Assembly: GCF_017654485.1 (NCBI RefSeq)
Contig: NZ_CP061091.1
Coordinates: 943,501 to 1,007,500 of the forward strand
Origin: Roseomonas marmotae
Lineage (GTDB): Bacteria > Pseudomonadota > Alphaproteobacteria > Acetobacterales > Acetobacteraceae
Direction: 5' to 3'
DNA: 64,000 bases
Within the stretch, counting starts at the first letter, position 1; each line of letters begins with the position of its first letter. Made by a program: the position numbers and the translations under genes. Of the stretch, positions 1-8,399 are shown piece by piece. The notes below the pieces were generated by a model, which was given only the letters and a program-made list of their open reading frames with translations, was not told the origin of the DNA and ran no database searches.

Positions 1-87
1 GGCGGATTGTCGCGGGAGACCGCGCAGTCGGCCTGCGAGAAGCTGCGGACCTCAGGGGCCTGCATCATCGTCTCGCCGGACGCTTAA
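1..87 (+). CDS. C-terminal end of a SPOR-domain protein (partial)
   Basis: Only the last 28 codons before a TAA stop are in the window. They read as the end of a SPOR (sporulation-related repeat) domain: a helix of the SRETAQSACEKLRTSG type followed by the short strand ACIIVSP. SPOR domains bind denuded peptidoglycan glycans at division sites, and such proteins are usually anchored in the inner membrane. Nothing upstream is visible, so family membership rests on this short match alone. The gene is convergent with folC, with a hairpin between them. Confidence 0.5.
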   Translation, partial: GGLSRETAQSACEKLRTSGACIIVSPDA

Positions 88-99
88 CTGACAGGAATG

Positions 100-120
100 C
101 CGGGGGCCTCAGGCCCCCGG
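100..120. terminator. Bidirectional hairpin between convergent genes
   Basis: A perfect 10-bp inverted repeat (CCGGGGGCCT / AGGCCCCCGG) with a one-base centre lies between the SPOR gene stop and the folC stop. The T-tract on either side is weak. Its position between convergent genes makes a bidirectional terminator the simplest reading. Confidence 0.6.
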
Positions 121-124
121 TCCC

Positions 125-1408
125 TCATTCGACGCCGGTGCCGTCAGCCTTCAGGACTTCGCCAGCCAGATAGAGGCTGCCGCAGATCAGCACGCGCCCG
201 GGCGGGCCGCCTGTGGTGGCGATGGCCCGCAGCGCATCCGCCACCCGCGGCCCCGGCCGCGCCCGCCCGCCGGAGGCGGCGACGATGGCCTCCACCGGCA
301 TGGCCAGATGCTGGCCGGGCTCGGCCACTGCCCAGAGCGAATCGGCCAGCGGCAGCAGCGGGCGCAGGAAGGCATTCGATTCCTTGCCCTGCTTCATGCC
401 GACCAGGAGGTGCCGGGGGCGGTCGGACCAGCCGGGCAGATGCGCGGCCAGGGCCTGCCCGGCGCCGGCATTATGGCCGCCATCCAGCCACAACTCCCAT
501 CCCTCCGGCAGCAGCGCCGCCAGGGCGCCGTGCAGGCGTTGCAGCCGCGCCGGCCAGGTGGCGGTGGAAAGGCCGGCGGCAATGGCGGAGTCGCTGAGCC
601 AGGACGGGTTCCAGGCGCGCAGCGCGGCGATGGCGATCCCGGCGTTATCGGCCTGGTGCGGGCCGGGCAGGGCGGGGGGCGGCAGGTGCAGCACGCCCTG
701 CGAATCGGCGTAGCGCAGCCCGCCTTCTTCCCATTCGGCGATCCACTCGGCGTCGCGGCGGAGCAGCGGCGCACCCAGCCGGGCGGCCTCGGCCTCCAGC
801 ACCCGCAGCGCCTCGGGCTGTTGCCGGCCGGTGGCGGCCGGCACGCCGGGCTTGATGATGCCGGCCTTCTCCCCCGCGATGGCCGCCAGGCTGTCGCCCA
901 GGAAATCCATATGGTCCATCGAGATGCTGGCGATGGCGCAGGCCGCCGGGTGGCCGATGACATTGGTGGCGTCGAAGCGCCCGCCCAGCCCGACTTCCAG
1001 CACCATCAGATCGGCCGGGGTGCGGCTGAACAGCAGCAGGCCCACCGCCGTCGTCACCTCGAAGACCGTGATGGGCTGGCCTTCATTGGCGGCCTCCACC
1101 TCCTCCAGCGCATCGGCCAGGGCGTCCTCCGTCACCAGCTGGCCGGCCAGGCGGAAGCGCTCGCGGAAATGGACGAGATGCGGGGAGGTATAGACATGCA
1201 CCCGCTGCCCCGCCGCCTCGGCGATGGCGCGGAGGAAGGCGCAGGTGGACCCTTTGCCATTGGTGCCGGCGACATGGACCACCGGCGGCAGCTGCCGCTC
1301 CGGATGGCCCAGCGCGGCCAGCAGGCGCTGCAGGCGCTCCAGGCTGAGATCGATCAGCTTGGGGTGCAGGCCGTGCAGCCGGTCGATGATGGCTTCCGAA
1401 CGGCCCAT
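125..1408 (-). CDS. folC: Bifunctional folylpolyglutamate synthase / dihydrofolate synthase
   Basis: FolC adds glutamate to dihydropteroate and to reduced folates in the cytoplasm, using ATP. At 427 aa it has the usual length. The ATP-binding loop GTNGKGS is at residues 48-54 and the Mur-ligase/FPGS motif YTSPHL at 73-78. A Mur-ligase-like central domain and C-terminal domain follow (the LWLDGGHN motif lies in the second half). The ATG start is 16 nt downstream of the accD stop, so the two genes almost certainly form one transcript, as in many Proteobacteria. Confidence 0.96.
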   Translation of the reverse strand: MGRSEAIIDRLHGLHPKLIDLSLERLQRLLAALGHPERQLPPVVHVAGTNGKGSTCAFLRAIAEAAGQRVHVYTSPHLVHFRERFRLAGQLVTEDALADALEEVEAANEGQPITVFEVTTAVGLLLFSRTPADLMVLEVGLGGRFDATNVIGHPAACAIASISMDHMDFLGDSLAAIAGEKAGIIKPGVPAATGRQQPEALRVLEAEAARLGAPLLRRDAEWIAEWEEGGLRYADSQGVLHLPPPALPGPHQADNAGIAIAALRAWNPSWLSDSAIAAGLSTATWPARLQRLHGALAALLPEGWELWLDGGHNAGAGQALAAHLPGWSDRPRHLLVGMKQGKESNAFLRPLLPLADSLWAVAEPGQHLAMPVEAIVAASGGRARPGPRVADALRAIATTGGPPGRVLICGSLYLAGEVLKADGTGVE

Positions 1409-1424
1409 GGTGACGCTGCTCCGC

Positions 1425-2336
1425 TCAGGCCGAGGCTGCGGCCGCGGCTTCGACCGGCGGCTCCGCGGCCACTTCCGTCACGGCTTCCGGGCGCTTCTCC
1501 CGCAGCAGGGAGATGACGCGGCTCAGCGTCGCGCGCATCTCGCCCCGGTGGACCACCATGTCCAGGATGCCGTGCTGCAGCAGGTATTCGGCGCGCTGGA
1601 AGCCCTCGGGGAGCTTCTCCCGCACCGTCTGCTCGATCACGCGCGCGCCGGCGAAGCCGATCAGCGCGTTGGGCTCGGCGATCTGGATGTCGCCGAGCAT
1701 GGCGAAGCTGGCAGTGACGCCGCCGGTGGTCGGGTCGGCCAGCACGACGATGAAGGGCAGCCCGGCTTCCTTGACCATCTGCGTGGCGATCACGGTGCGC
1801 GGCATCTGCATCAGGCTGACGGCGCCTTCCTGCATACGCGCGCCGCCCGAGGCGGTGAAGACGATCAGCGGCGCGTCCTGCAGCACGGCCAGCTTGGCGG
1901 CGGTGACGATGGCCTCGCCCACGCCCGCGCCCATGGAGCCGCCCATGAAGGAGAACTCGAAGGCGGCGACGACGGCGCGGCGGCCCTCGATGGCGCCATG
2001 CGCCACCACCACCGCGTCATCCATGCCGGATTTGGCCTGGGCTTCCTTCAGCCGGTCGGCGTAGCGCCGCTGGTCGCGGAAGCGCAGCGGGTCGGCGGGG
2101 GCGCGCGGCAGCTCGATGCGCTGGAAGCCCTCGTCCAGCGTGTATCCGATGCGCCTGGCGGCGGCGATGCGCATGTGGTGGCCGCAATGCGGGCAGACAT
2201 GCAGGCTGCGCTCCAGATCCTTATGGAAGATCATCTGGGTGCAGGAGGGGCACTGGTGCCAGAGGTTGTCCGGCACTTCCTTGCGGCCGAGCCAGGTCTG
2301 GATCTTCGGCAGCGCCCATTCGCTGATCCAGTTCAT
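1425..2336 (-). CDS. accD: Acetyl-CoA carboxylase carboxyltransferase subunit beta
   Basis: AccD is the beta subunit of the carboxyltransferase that forms malonyl-CoA from carboxybiotin and acetyl-CoA (fatty acid synthesis). The 303-aa protein has the diagnostic N-terminal zinc ribbon, with cysteines at 29, 32, 48 and 51 (C-x2-C-x15-C-x2-C), then a crotonase-type carboxyltransferase core. The ATG follows a good ribosome-binding site (GAAGGAAGTTAAGCC). It heads the accD-folC operon. In many alphaproteobacteria accD follows the trp genes; here a regulator gene of the ArsR type lies upstream instead. Confidence 0.97.
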   Translation of the reverse strand: MNWISEWALPKIQTWLGRKEVPDNLWHQCPSCTQMIFHKDLERSLHVCPHCGHHMRIAAARRIGYTLDEGFQRIELPRAPADPLRFRDQRRYADRLKEAQAKSGMDDAVVVAHGAIEGRRAVVAAFEFSFMGGSMGAGVGEAIVTAAKLAVLQDAPLIVFTASGGARMQEGAVSLMQMPRTVIATQMVKEAGLPFIVVLADPTTGGVTASFAMLGDIQIAEPNALIGFAGARVIEQTVREKLPEGFQRAEYLLQHGILDMVVHRGEMRATLSRVISLLREKRPEAVTEVAAEPPVEAAAAASA

Positions 2337-2439
2337 GGCTTAACTTCCTTCTGTGACACTGGCGCGACAGCGCGCGACGCGCGGCGTGGTAGGGCTTGCA
2401 ATGCCCGGATGGCAAGAGCGGGCGTGTATCCGATGCGTT

Positions 2440-3123
2440 TCAGCTGGCGCGGAGGTCCAGTCCGAAGCCGCTCCTGAAGCCCTGCTCCCCCAGGGGCGTG
2501 ATGGTCAAGGCCCGGCTGCCCGGCCGCCGCCGCACCCAGCCCGCCGTCAGGCAATGCCGGCACAGCGCGGCGCCGATGACCCCGGCCAGATGCGGGCGCC
2601 GCTCGCTCCAGTCCAGGCAGGGGCGGCAGAGCAGGCGGCGGGACGGTGTGGCGGCCACCCCCATCTCCCGCAGGAAGGCGGTGCCGGATTCCGTCAGCTC
2701 GGCGCCCTCGCCCTCCAGTCGCAGATGGCCACGCGCCACGAGCGAATCGGTCAGGCCCACCGCCAGGCGGCCCGCCAGATGGTCGTAGCAGGTGCGGGCC
2801 AGGCGCAGATCCGCGTCGCGCGGGCCGGTGACGGGGGCGGGGCGGGCGGCGCTGGCCAGGGCCATCAGCCCCTCCAGCATCTCCGCCACGGCGGGGGAGG
2901 CGAGGCGGTGGTAGCGGTGGCGGCCCTGCTTTTCCGGCGTGATCAGCCCGGCCTCCGCCAGCCGCGCCAGATGCCCGCTGGCGGTCTGCGGCGTGACCCC
3001 GGCCAGCCGCGCCAGCTCGGTGGCGGTCAGGGCGCGGCCATCCATCAGGGCGGCGAGCATATTGGCGCGGGCGGGGTCGCCGATGGCGGCGGCGGTGCCG
3101 GCCAGGGCGGTGGTGCTGACCAT
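2440..3123 (-). CDS. ArsR-family winged-helix transcriptional regulator
   Basis: This 227-aa regulator has an N-terminal ArsR/SmtB-type winged helix at roughly residues 8-80 (DPARANMLAALMDG, then LARLAGVTPQTASGHLARL, then the wing EKQGRHRYHRL). A C-terminal domain of about 120 aa carries C-x2-CLDWSERRPHLAG and a late CRHC motif, a layout shared by a long-form ArsR subfamily. The ligand is unknown; the clustered cysteines leave a metal or thiol-reactive signal possible. An SD (CAGGAG) precedes the ATG. It is divergent from the TauE/SafE permease, and a perfect inverted repeat between them is the likely operator, implying autoregulation and control of the permease. Confidence 0.88.
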   Translation of the reverse strand: MVSTTALAGTAAAIGDPARANMLAALMDGRALTATELARLAGVTPQTASGHLARLAEAGLITPEKQGRHRYHRLASPAVAEMLEGLMALASAARPAPVTGPRDADLRLARTCYDHLAGRLAVGLTDSLVARGHLRLEGEGAELTESGTAFLREMGVAATPSRRLLCRPCLDWSERRPHLAGVIGAALCRHCLTAGWVRRRPGSRALTITPLGEQGFRSGFGLDLRAS

Positions 3124-3172
3124 GGCGGGGGCTCCTGCGGCGGGACGCCCGATGCTGCCGCGAGGCGGCGGG

Positions 3173-3200
3173 CGATGCTACGGGCCGCACCGTAGCATCG
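3173..3200. promoter_or_regulatory. Inverted-repeat operator between ArsR regulator and permease
   Basis: A perfect inverted repeat with 11-bp arms (CGATGCTACGG / CCGTAGCATCG) separated by 6 nt lies in the 104-nt divergent region, 27 nt before the permease start. A further half-site, CGATGCT, is at 3150-3156. The length and symmetry suit a dimeric winged-helix repressor. Confidence 0.65.
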
Positions 3201-3227
3201 GCGCCAAAGAAGGCCGAGGCTGGACCC

Positions 3228-3983
3228 ATGGACATGCTTCTCTCCCCCGCCGCCCTGGCCCTGACCCTCGCCACCTTCCTGCTCGCCGGGCTGGTGAAGG
3301 GGGTGATCGGCATGGGGCTGCCGACCATCGCCATGGGGTTGCTGGGCACCGTCATGGCCCCGGCCCAGGCGGCGGCGCTGCTGGTGCTGCCCTCCCTCGT
3401 GACGAATCTCTGGCAGATCATGGGCGTGCCCGGCCTCGGGGCGCTGCTGCGGCGGCTGGGGCCGATGATGGCGGCGGCAGCGCTGGGCACGCTTCTCGGC
3501 ATCTGGGCCGGGCTGCTGCCGGGACGCGGCGGCGCCACGGCGGGGCTGGGCGTGGCGCTGCTGGCCTATGCCGGCCTGGGCCTGCTGCCGCTGCGCCTGC
3601 CCCAGGTGCCGGCCCGCGCCGAAGCCTGGGCCGGGCCTCTGACCGGGCTGCTGACCGGGCTGGTCACGGCGGCCACCGGGGTCTTCGTCATCCCGGCGGT
3701 GCCCTATCTCCAGGCGCTGGGGCTGGGGCGGGACCGGCTGGTGCAGGCGCTCGGGCTGTCCTTCACCGTCTCCACCCTGGCCATGGGGGTGGGACTGGCC
3801 TCGGGTGGCGGCTTCAGCGGCGCCGCCCTGGGCGGATCGGTGCTGGCGCTGCTGCCGGCGCTGGCGGGGATGGGGCTGGGCACATGGCTGCGCGGCCGGG
3901 TCTCCGACGCCACCTTCCGCCGCTGCTTCTTCCTGGGGCTGCTGCTGCTGGGGCTGCACCTGCTCTGGCAGGGGCTGCGCTGA
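3228..3983 (+). CDS. TauE/SafE-family membrane transporter
   Basis: A 251-aa integral membrane protein made almost entirely of hydrophobic helices (about eight), with the family hallmark near the N-terminus (LVKGVIGMGLPTIAMGLLG) and its second-half counterpart (GLVTAATGVFVIPAVPYLQ). TauE/SafE proteins export organosulfur or C2 compounds such as sulfite, sulfoacetate or taurine-derived products, but the substrate cannot be read from sequence. The divergent ArsR-type gene with a shared operator suggests a small sensor-exporter module. It ends 6 nt before the stop of the convergent UdgX-like gene. Confidence 0.87.
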   Translation: MDMLLSPAALALTLATFLLAGLVKGVIGMGLPTIAMGLLGTVMAPAQAAALLVLPSLVTNLWQIMGVPGLGALLRRLGPMMAAAALGTLLGIWAGLLPGRGGATAGLGVALLAYAGLGLLPLRLPQVPARAEAWAGPLTGLLTGLVTAATGVFVIPAVPYLQALGLGRDRLVQALGLSFTVSTLAMGVGLASGGGFSGAALGGSVLALLPALAGMGLGTWLRGRVSDATFRRCFFLGLLLLGLHLLWQGLR

Positions 3984-3989
3984 ACCCCG

Positions 3990-4580
3990 TCAGGGGGTGA
4001 CACCGGCGCGTTGCGCCGCCTCCCTCAGGTCGCTGACGAAGGCCAGATACTCGTCGCGCTTCCGCCCGGGGTCGGGAATGCGGAGCAGGAAGCTGGGATG
4101 CACGGTCAGGAAGACATCGCGCCCGGCCGGCCCCGGCAGCACCTCGCCCCGCGCCTTCAGCACGGGCACCTTGCGCCCCAGCAGGGACTGCGCCGCCGTG
4201 GCCCCGAGCGCCACCAGCAGCCGTGGCCCGATCTGCTTCACCTCCTGCAGCAGGAAGGGGCGGTAGAAGGCGATATCCCCCGAGTCGGGCTTCTGGTGCA
4301 GCCGCCGCCTGCCGGTCTGGGTGAATTTGAAGTGCTTCACCGCATTGGTGACATAGGCCTGGGCGCGGGTGACCCCCGCCTCGGCCAGCGCCTGGTCGAA
4401 CAGCCGCCCGGCCGGGCCGACGAAGGGGCGGCCGGCGCGGTCCTCCTCATCCCCGGGCTGCTCCCCCACGAACATCAGCGGCGCGCCCGGCGGTCCTTCC
4501 CCGGGGACGAAGCTGTGTCCCTCGGCCCAGGGGGCCACGGGCAGGTCGGCGGGGCTGGCGGAGCGGCTGGATTCGGGCAT
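3990..4580 (-). CDS. UdgX-like uracil-DNA glycosylase/uracil-DNA binding protein, cysteine-free
   Basis: A 196-aa member of the uracil-DNA glycosylase superfamily (family 4/5 and UdgX branch). Motif A GEQPGDEEDRAGRPFVGPAG is at residues 39-58 and motif B HPS at 161-163. The loop GRRRLHQKP at 90-98 corresponds to the KRRIH loop of UdgX, whose His forms a covalent bond with the abasic site; His95 is the equivalent here. UdgX and family 4 enzymes normally carry a [4Fe-4S] cluster on four Cys. This protein contains no cysteine at all, so it cannot hold one. The start at 4580 was chosen because the longer frame runs antisense into dnaN; only the conserved part begins here. It is divergent from dnaN. 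Confidence 0.85.
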   Translation of the reverse strand: MPESSRSASPADLPVAPWAEGHSFVPGEGPPGAPLMFVGEQPGDEEDRAGRPFVGPAGRLFDQALAEAGVTRAQAYVTNAVKHFKFTQTGRRRLHQKPDSGDIAFYRPFLLQEVKQIGPRLLVALGATAAQSLLGRKVPVLKARGEVLPGPAGRDVFLTVHPSFLLRIPDPGRKRDEYLAFVSDLREAAQRAGVTP

Positions 4581-4743
4581 GATGGAAGCCAACCACCGGC
4601 CTGGGCGCCGGTTGCGGGGCCCGCGGGCCTGGAAAGCGCGCGGGGCGGCTTTCCCGGCCGCTGGCAGGCTGATAGATAAGGCCGCTCTTTCGCTCATCCG
4701 GGCGCGGATGCCGCGCCCCATTCGGCACGGGGTTGCACAAGCC

Positions 4744-5871
4744 ATGAAGTTCTCGGTGGATCGGGCCGTGCTGCTCAAGGCCCTGGCGCATGTGCAGAGC
4801 GTGGTGGAGCGCCGCAACACCATCCCCATCCTGGCCAATGTCATGCTGGCCGCCCAGGAGGGCGCGCTGACCCTGACGGCGACGGATATGGAGATCGCGA
4901 TCGTCGAGGCGGTCCCGGGCGTCATCGTCGCGCGCGGCGGGCGCACCACGGCGCCGGCCGCCACGCTCTACGAGATCGTCCGCAAGCTGCCGGACGGCGC
5001 CAAGGTCGAGCTGGACCATCCGGGCGGCGATGCGCCGCTGGCGCTGCGCGCCGGCCGCTTCGCCACCAGCCTGATGGTGCTGCCGGTGGAGGATTTCCCC
5101 TCCATGACCGAGGGTAAGCTGCCGCATGGCTTCGAGCTGCCGGCGCTGACCCTGCGGGAGCTGGTGGACCGCACCAAATTCGCGATCTCCACGGAGGAGA
5201 CCCGCTACTACCTCAACGGCATCTATCTGCATGCCGCCGACTCGGACGGCCAGAAGGTGCTGCGCGCCGTGGCCACCGACGGCCACCGCCTGGCGCGGGT
5301 CGAGGAGCCGCTGCCGGAGGGCGCCGAGGGGATGCCGGGCGTCATCATCCCCCGCAAGACGGTCAACGAGATCCGCAAGCTGGCCGAGGAGAGCAGCGAC
5401 CCTGTCGAGATCAAGCTCTCCGACACCAAGATCCGCTTCACCTTCGGCTCGGTGCAGCTGACCAGCAAGCTGATCGACGGCACCTTCCCGGAATATGACC
5501 GGGTGATCCCGCGCGGCAACGACAAGATCCTGACGGTGGACAAGAAGGCCTTCGCCGAGGCCGTGGCGCGCGTCGCCGCCATTTCCTCCGAGCGTTCGCG
5601 GCCCGTGAAGCTCTCCCTCAAGCCGGACAGCCTGACCCTGACCGCCAGCAGCCCCGACCAGGGCCAGGCGGAGGAGGAGCTGGACAGCGAGAGCGTCTCC
5701 TATGTCGGCACCGGCATCGAGATCGGTTTCCAGGCCCGCTACCTCTCGGACATCACCGACCAGATCGCCGAGAAGGTCGAGTTCCGCTTCGCCGATGGCT
5801 CCGCCCCCACGGTGGTGGTGGACAAGGCGAAGCCAGAGGCGCTCTACGTGCTGATGCCCATGCGGGTCTGA
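4744..5871 (+). CDS. dnaN: DNA polymerase III sliding clamp (beta subunit)
   Basis: DnaN is the ring-shaped processivity clamp of DNA polymerase III. It is 375 aa with the typical N-terminus MKFSVDRAVLLKALAHVQSV and C-terminus ending ALYVLMPMRV. The ATG at 4744 is preferred over longer in-frame starts because it matches the family N-terminus. dnaN is normally followed by recF and gyrB; here two unrelated genes (manganese catalase and a sugar dehydrogenase) intervene, and dnaA is not in the window. A hairpin terminator follows. Confidence 0.97.
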   Translation: MKFSVDRAVLLKALAHVQSVVERRNTIPILANVMLAAQEGALTLTATDMEIAIVEAVPGVIVARGGRTTAPAATLYEIVRKLPDGAKVELDHPGGDAPLALRAGRFATSLMVLPVEDFPSMTEGKLPHGFELPALTLRELVDRTKFAISTEETRYYLNGIYLHAADSDGQKVLRAVATDGHRLARVEEPLPEGAEGMPGVIIPRKTVNEIRKLAEESSDPVEIKLSDTKIRFTFGSVQLTSKLIDGTFPEYDRVIPRGNDKILTVDKKAFAEAVARVAAISSERSRPVKLSLKPDSLTLTASSPDQGQAEEELDSESVSYVGTGIEIGFQARYLSDITDQIAEKVEFRFADGSAPTVVVDKAKPEALYVLMPMRV

Positions 5872-5887
5872 GCACCGGCGAAGGCAA

Positions 5888-5927
5888 GCTGGAGCCTGGC
5901 AAGAAGCCAGCTCCAGCCTGGCATTTT
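5888..5927 (+). terminator. Rho-independent terminator after dnaN
   Basis: Stem GCTGGAG-c-CTGGC, loop AAGAA, then GCCAG-CTCCAGC, followed after a few bases by TTTT. It starts 17 nt past the dnaN stop and separates dnaN from the catalase gene. Confidence 0.7.
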
Positions 5928-6007
5928 GGAAAAAGCGGCGCTGGGTGATGAACCTTTGGTGCCGCTGCGTCGTTGAGCCGGTGCAGTCAACCGGAGAGGC
6001 GTCCGAA

Positions 6008-6931
6008 ATGTTTATGCGCGTCGATAAGCTCCAGGCCGAGCTTCCGGTCCCCAAGCGCAAGGACCCCAACGCGGCCGCTGCCTTGCAGGAGTTGCTGGGC
6101 GGCAAATACGGCGAGATGTCCACGCTTGGGAACTACATGTTCCAGAGCTTCAACTTCCGCAGCAAATCCAAGCTTCGCCCCTTCTACAGCCTGGTCGCCG
6201 CCATCACGGCGGAGGAGCTGGGCCATGTCGAGCTGGTGAGCAACGGCGTCGCCATGCTGGCCAATGGGCCGGATGCCGAGAATGACGACACCGATGGCGG
6301 CGACATCTCGGGCGCGCCCTTCGAGATGATGAAGGACATCCGCTCCTTCGCCTCCTTCGCCTCGGCCGGCGGCGGCGCGCTGCCCGTGAACAGCAATTCC
6401 ATGTCCTGGAACGCGGATATGGTGACCACGACGGGCAATATCGTCGTGGACCTGCTGCACAACTTCCACCTCGAATGCGGCGCCCGCCTGCACAAGCTGC
6501 GGGTCTATGAGACGCTGACCGACCCCACGGGCCGCGAGGTCTGCGGCTACCTGCTGGTGCGCGGCTCCGTCCATGCCCATGCCTATGCGCTGGCGCTGAA
6601 GAAGATCACCGGCGTGGAGCTGGAGAAGTTCCTGCCGACGCCGAACATCCCGCTGGACAAGATCCCGGAGTGCCAGAAATACCTGCAGGAAGGCTCGCAC
6701 CGCCGACTGTACCGCTTCAGCCCCAATGACTATGCCGAGATGGCGGGGATCTGGGGCAATGGCGAGCAGGCCCTGCCGGGCGACCCGCCGGGCGAGCTGG
6801 AAGTGATCGATGGCATGCCGGAAGGTGGCAAGATCCATGACCTGACCGGCGTCGCCTCCGCCTTCGCGCCCGATTATGCGCCGGAGGAGATGTTCGAGAT
6901 CGCGAGCAAGCTCTACCAGAAGTCGCGCTGA
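6008..6931 (+). CDS. Manganese catalase family protein
   Basis: A 307-aa di-manganese (non-haem) catalase, a ferritin-like four-helix bundle that disproportionates hydrogen peroxide. Candidate metal ligands are visible: Glu36 (YGEMSTL), Glu70 and His73 (TAEELGHVE), Glu156 (HNFHLECGAR) and His189/His191 (SVHAHAYAL). The start at 6008 (MFMRVDKLQ) has an SD (GGAGAGG) and matches the family N-terminus; an upstream in-frame start lacks both. It sits between dnaN and recF with its own terminators on both sides, so it is probably a single-gene unit. Confidence 0.9.
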   Translation: MFMRVDKLQAELPVPKRKDPNAAAALQELLGGKYGEMSTLGNYMFQSFNFRSKSKLRPFYSLVAAITAEELGHVELVSNGVAMLANGPDAENDDTDGGDISGAPFEMMKDIRSFASFASAGGGALPVNSNSMSWNADMVTTTGNIVVDLLHNFHLECGARLHKLRVYETLTDPTGREVCGYLLVRGSVHAHAYALALKKITGVELEKFLPTPNIPLDKIPECQKYLQEGSHRRLYRFSPNDYAEMAGIWGNGEQALPGDPPGELEVIDGMPEGGKIHDLTGVASAFAPDYAPEEMFEIASKLYQKSR

Positions 6932-6939
6932 GGCTTCAT

Positions 6940-6978
6940 CCGGCGGCGGGGAGTCATGTCCCCGCCGCCGGGCCTTTT
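6940..6978. terminator. Strong bidirectional terminator
   Basis: A perfect 13-bp stem (CCGGCGGCGGGGA / TCCCCGCCGCCGG) with loop GTCATG, then GCC and TTTT. It lies between the convergent catalase and sugar dehydrogenase genes, touching the stop codon of the latter. Confidence 0.85.
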
Positions 6979-8306
6979 CACGGCGCGGCGGCGCTGACGC
7001 GGAAGACGCGGTTGCCCACATCATCCGCCACCAGCAGCGCGCCGGCCTGGTCCACCGCCACGCCGACGGGGCGACCCCGCGCATTGCCGGATTCGTCCAG
7101 GAAGCCGGTCAGCACCTCCACAGGCTCGCCACTGGGCTTGCCGTCGGCGAAGGGGACGAAGATCACCTTGTAGCCGCTGGCGGGGCGGCGGTTCCACGAC
7201 CCATGCTGGCCGATGAAGGCGCCGTTGGCGAAGGCGGGCGGCAGGCCCTGGCCATTGGCGAAGGCCAATCCCAGCGAGGCCGTATGGGCCCCCAGCGCGT
7301 AATCCGGCGCGATCGCCCTGGCCACCAGATCAGGCCGTTGCGGCGCGACCCGCGCATCCACATGCTGGCCATAGTAGCTGTAGGGCCAGCCATAGAAGCC
7401 CCCATCCCTGACCGAAGTCATGTAGTCCGGCACCAGGTCGCTGCCGATCTCGTCCCGCTCGTTCACGGCGGTCCAGAGCACGCCGGTTCCAGGAGCCCAG
7501 CCGAGGCCATTGGGGTTACGAAGGCCGGAGGCGAAGATGCGATGCGCCCCGGTGGCGCGGTCCACTTCCCAGATGGCGGCGCGGCCTTCCTCGGCCTCCA
7601 TGCCATTCTCGCCCACATTGCTGTTGGAGCCGGTGGTGACATAGAGCCGCGCCCCGTCCGGGCTGGCGATCACGTTCTTGGTCCAGTGGTGGTTGATGCG
7701 CCCGGCGGGCAGGTCCACCAGCTTTGTGCCGGGCTCGGTGATGCGCGTATCGCCCGGCTTGTAGGGAAAGCGCAGCACGGCATCGGTATCGGCGACGTAG
7801 AAGTCATCGCCCACCAGCGCCATCCCGAAGGGGGAGTTCAGCCCTTCCAGGAAGACCGAGCGGGTTTCCGCCACGCCATCCCCGTCGGCGTCGCGCAGCA
7901 GCGTGATGCGGTTGGCGCTGGGCACCCCGGCGCCGGCACGGTCCATCACCAGCCCCATGATCCAGCCCCGGATGCCCTTGCTGTCATCCGGCTTGGGCGG
8001 GGCATTGCTCTCGGCCACCAGCACGTCGCCATTCGGCAGCACGTAGAGCCAGCGCGGGTGGTCCAGCCCCTCGGCGAAGGTCACCACCTCCAGCCCGGCG
8101 GCGGGGCTGGGCATGGCGCCTTCCGGCCAGCCCTTGGCGGGGGCGATGTTGACGGTGGGGATCATGGTGGCGCGCGGCGCCGGCAATTCCGGATTGGGGC
8201 CGTAGCCGGCTTCCGGTGGCAGTTGCGCCTCCTCGCCGCAGGCGGTGAGGGCGGCGAGGAGGGCGATGGCGGGCAGGACGACAGGGCGCATGGCGGCAGG
8301 GTCCAT
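6978..8306 (-). CDS. PQQ-dependent sugar dehydrogenase-like lipoprotein
   Basis: A 442-aa exported protein of the soluble glucose/sorbosone dehydrogenase beta-propeller family, which oxidises sugars or aldehydes in the periplasm using PQQ. A lipoprotein signal is visible (LLAALTAC, Cys near residue 23). The body has propeller-type segments such as [58 protein letters not shown] and [14 protein letters not shown] use is inferred from the family. The first ATG is at 8306; an ATG at 8291 giving MRPVVLPAI would make a more compact signal peptide and is equally possible. It is divergent from recF. Confidence 0.85.
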   Translation of the reverse strand: MDPAAMRPVVLPAIALLAALTACGEEAQLPPEAGYGPNPELPAPRATMIPTVNIAPAKGWPEGAMPSPAAGLEVVTFAEGLDHPRWLYVLPNGDVLVAESNAPPKPDDSKGIRGWIMGLVMDRAGAGVPSANRITLLRDADGDGVAETRSVFLEGLNSPFGMALVGDDFYVADTDAVLRFPYKPGDTRITEPGTKLVDLPAGRINHHWTKNVIASPDGARLYVTTGSNSNVGENGMEAEEGRAAIWEVDRATGAHRIFASGLRNPNGLGWAPGTGVLWTAVNERDEIGSDLVPDYMTSVRDGGFYGWPYSYYGQHVDARVAPQRPDLVARAIAPDYALGAHTASLGLAFANGQGLPPAFANGAFIGQHGSWNRRPASGYKVIFVPFADGKPSGEPVEVLTGFLDESGNARGRPVGVAVDQAGALLVADDVGNRVFRVSAAAP

Positions 8307-8346
8307 ACAAAAGGCCAGATCGTTACGTGTGGCGCGTCAACTGAAT

Positions 8347-8363
8347 GGCAAGGCTGCCTTGCC
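8347..8363. promoter_or_regulatory. Palindrome in the sugar dehydrogenase/recF divergent region
   Basis: GGCAAGGC-T-GCCTTGCC is a perfect 8-bp inverted repeat with a single central base, lying in the 93-nt gap between two divergent genes. It could be an operator or an RNA hairpin in a recF leader; sequence alone does not decide. Confidence 0.35.
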
Positions 8364-8399
8364 CTCCCGCTCCGTCCTCCCCGGTGCTAAAGCATCCGG

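Noticed and set aside
4580..4743. Possible replication origin near dnaN
   Set aside because: No clustered DnaA-box-like TTATCCACA sequences or AT-rich unwinding stretch are visible here or around recF/gyrB, and dnaA is absent from the window.
4581..4964. N-terminal extension of the UdgX-like frame antisense to dnaN
   Set aside because: The additional 128 codons are Ser/Ala/Arg-rich, overlap the conserved dnaN start in antisense and resemble no glycosylase N-terminus.
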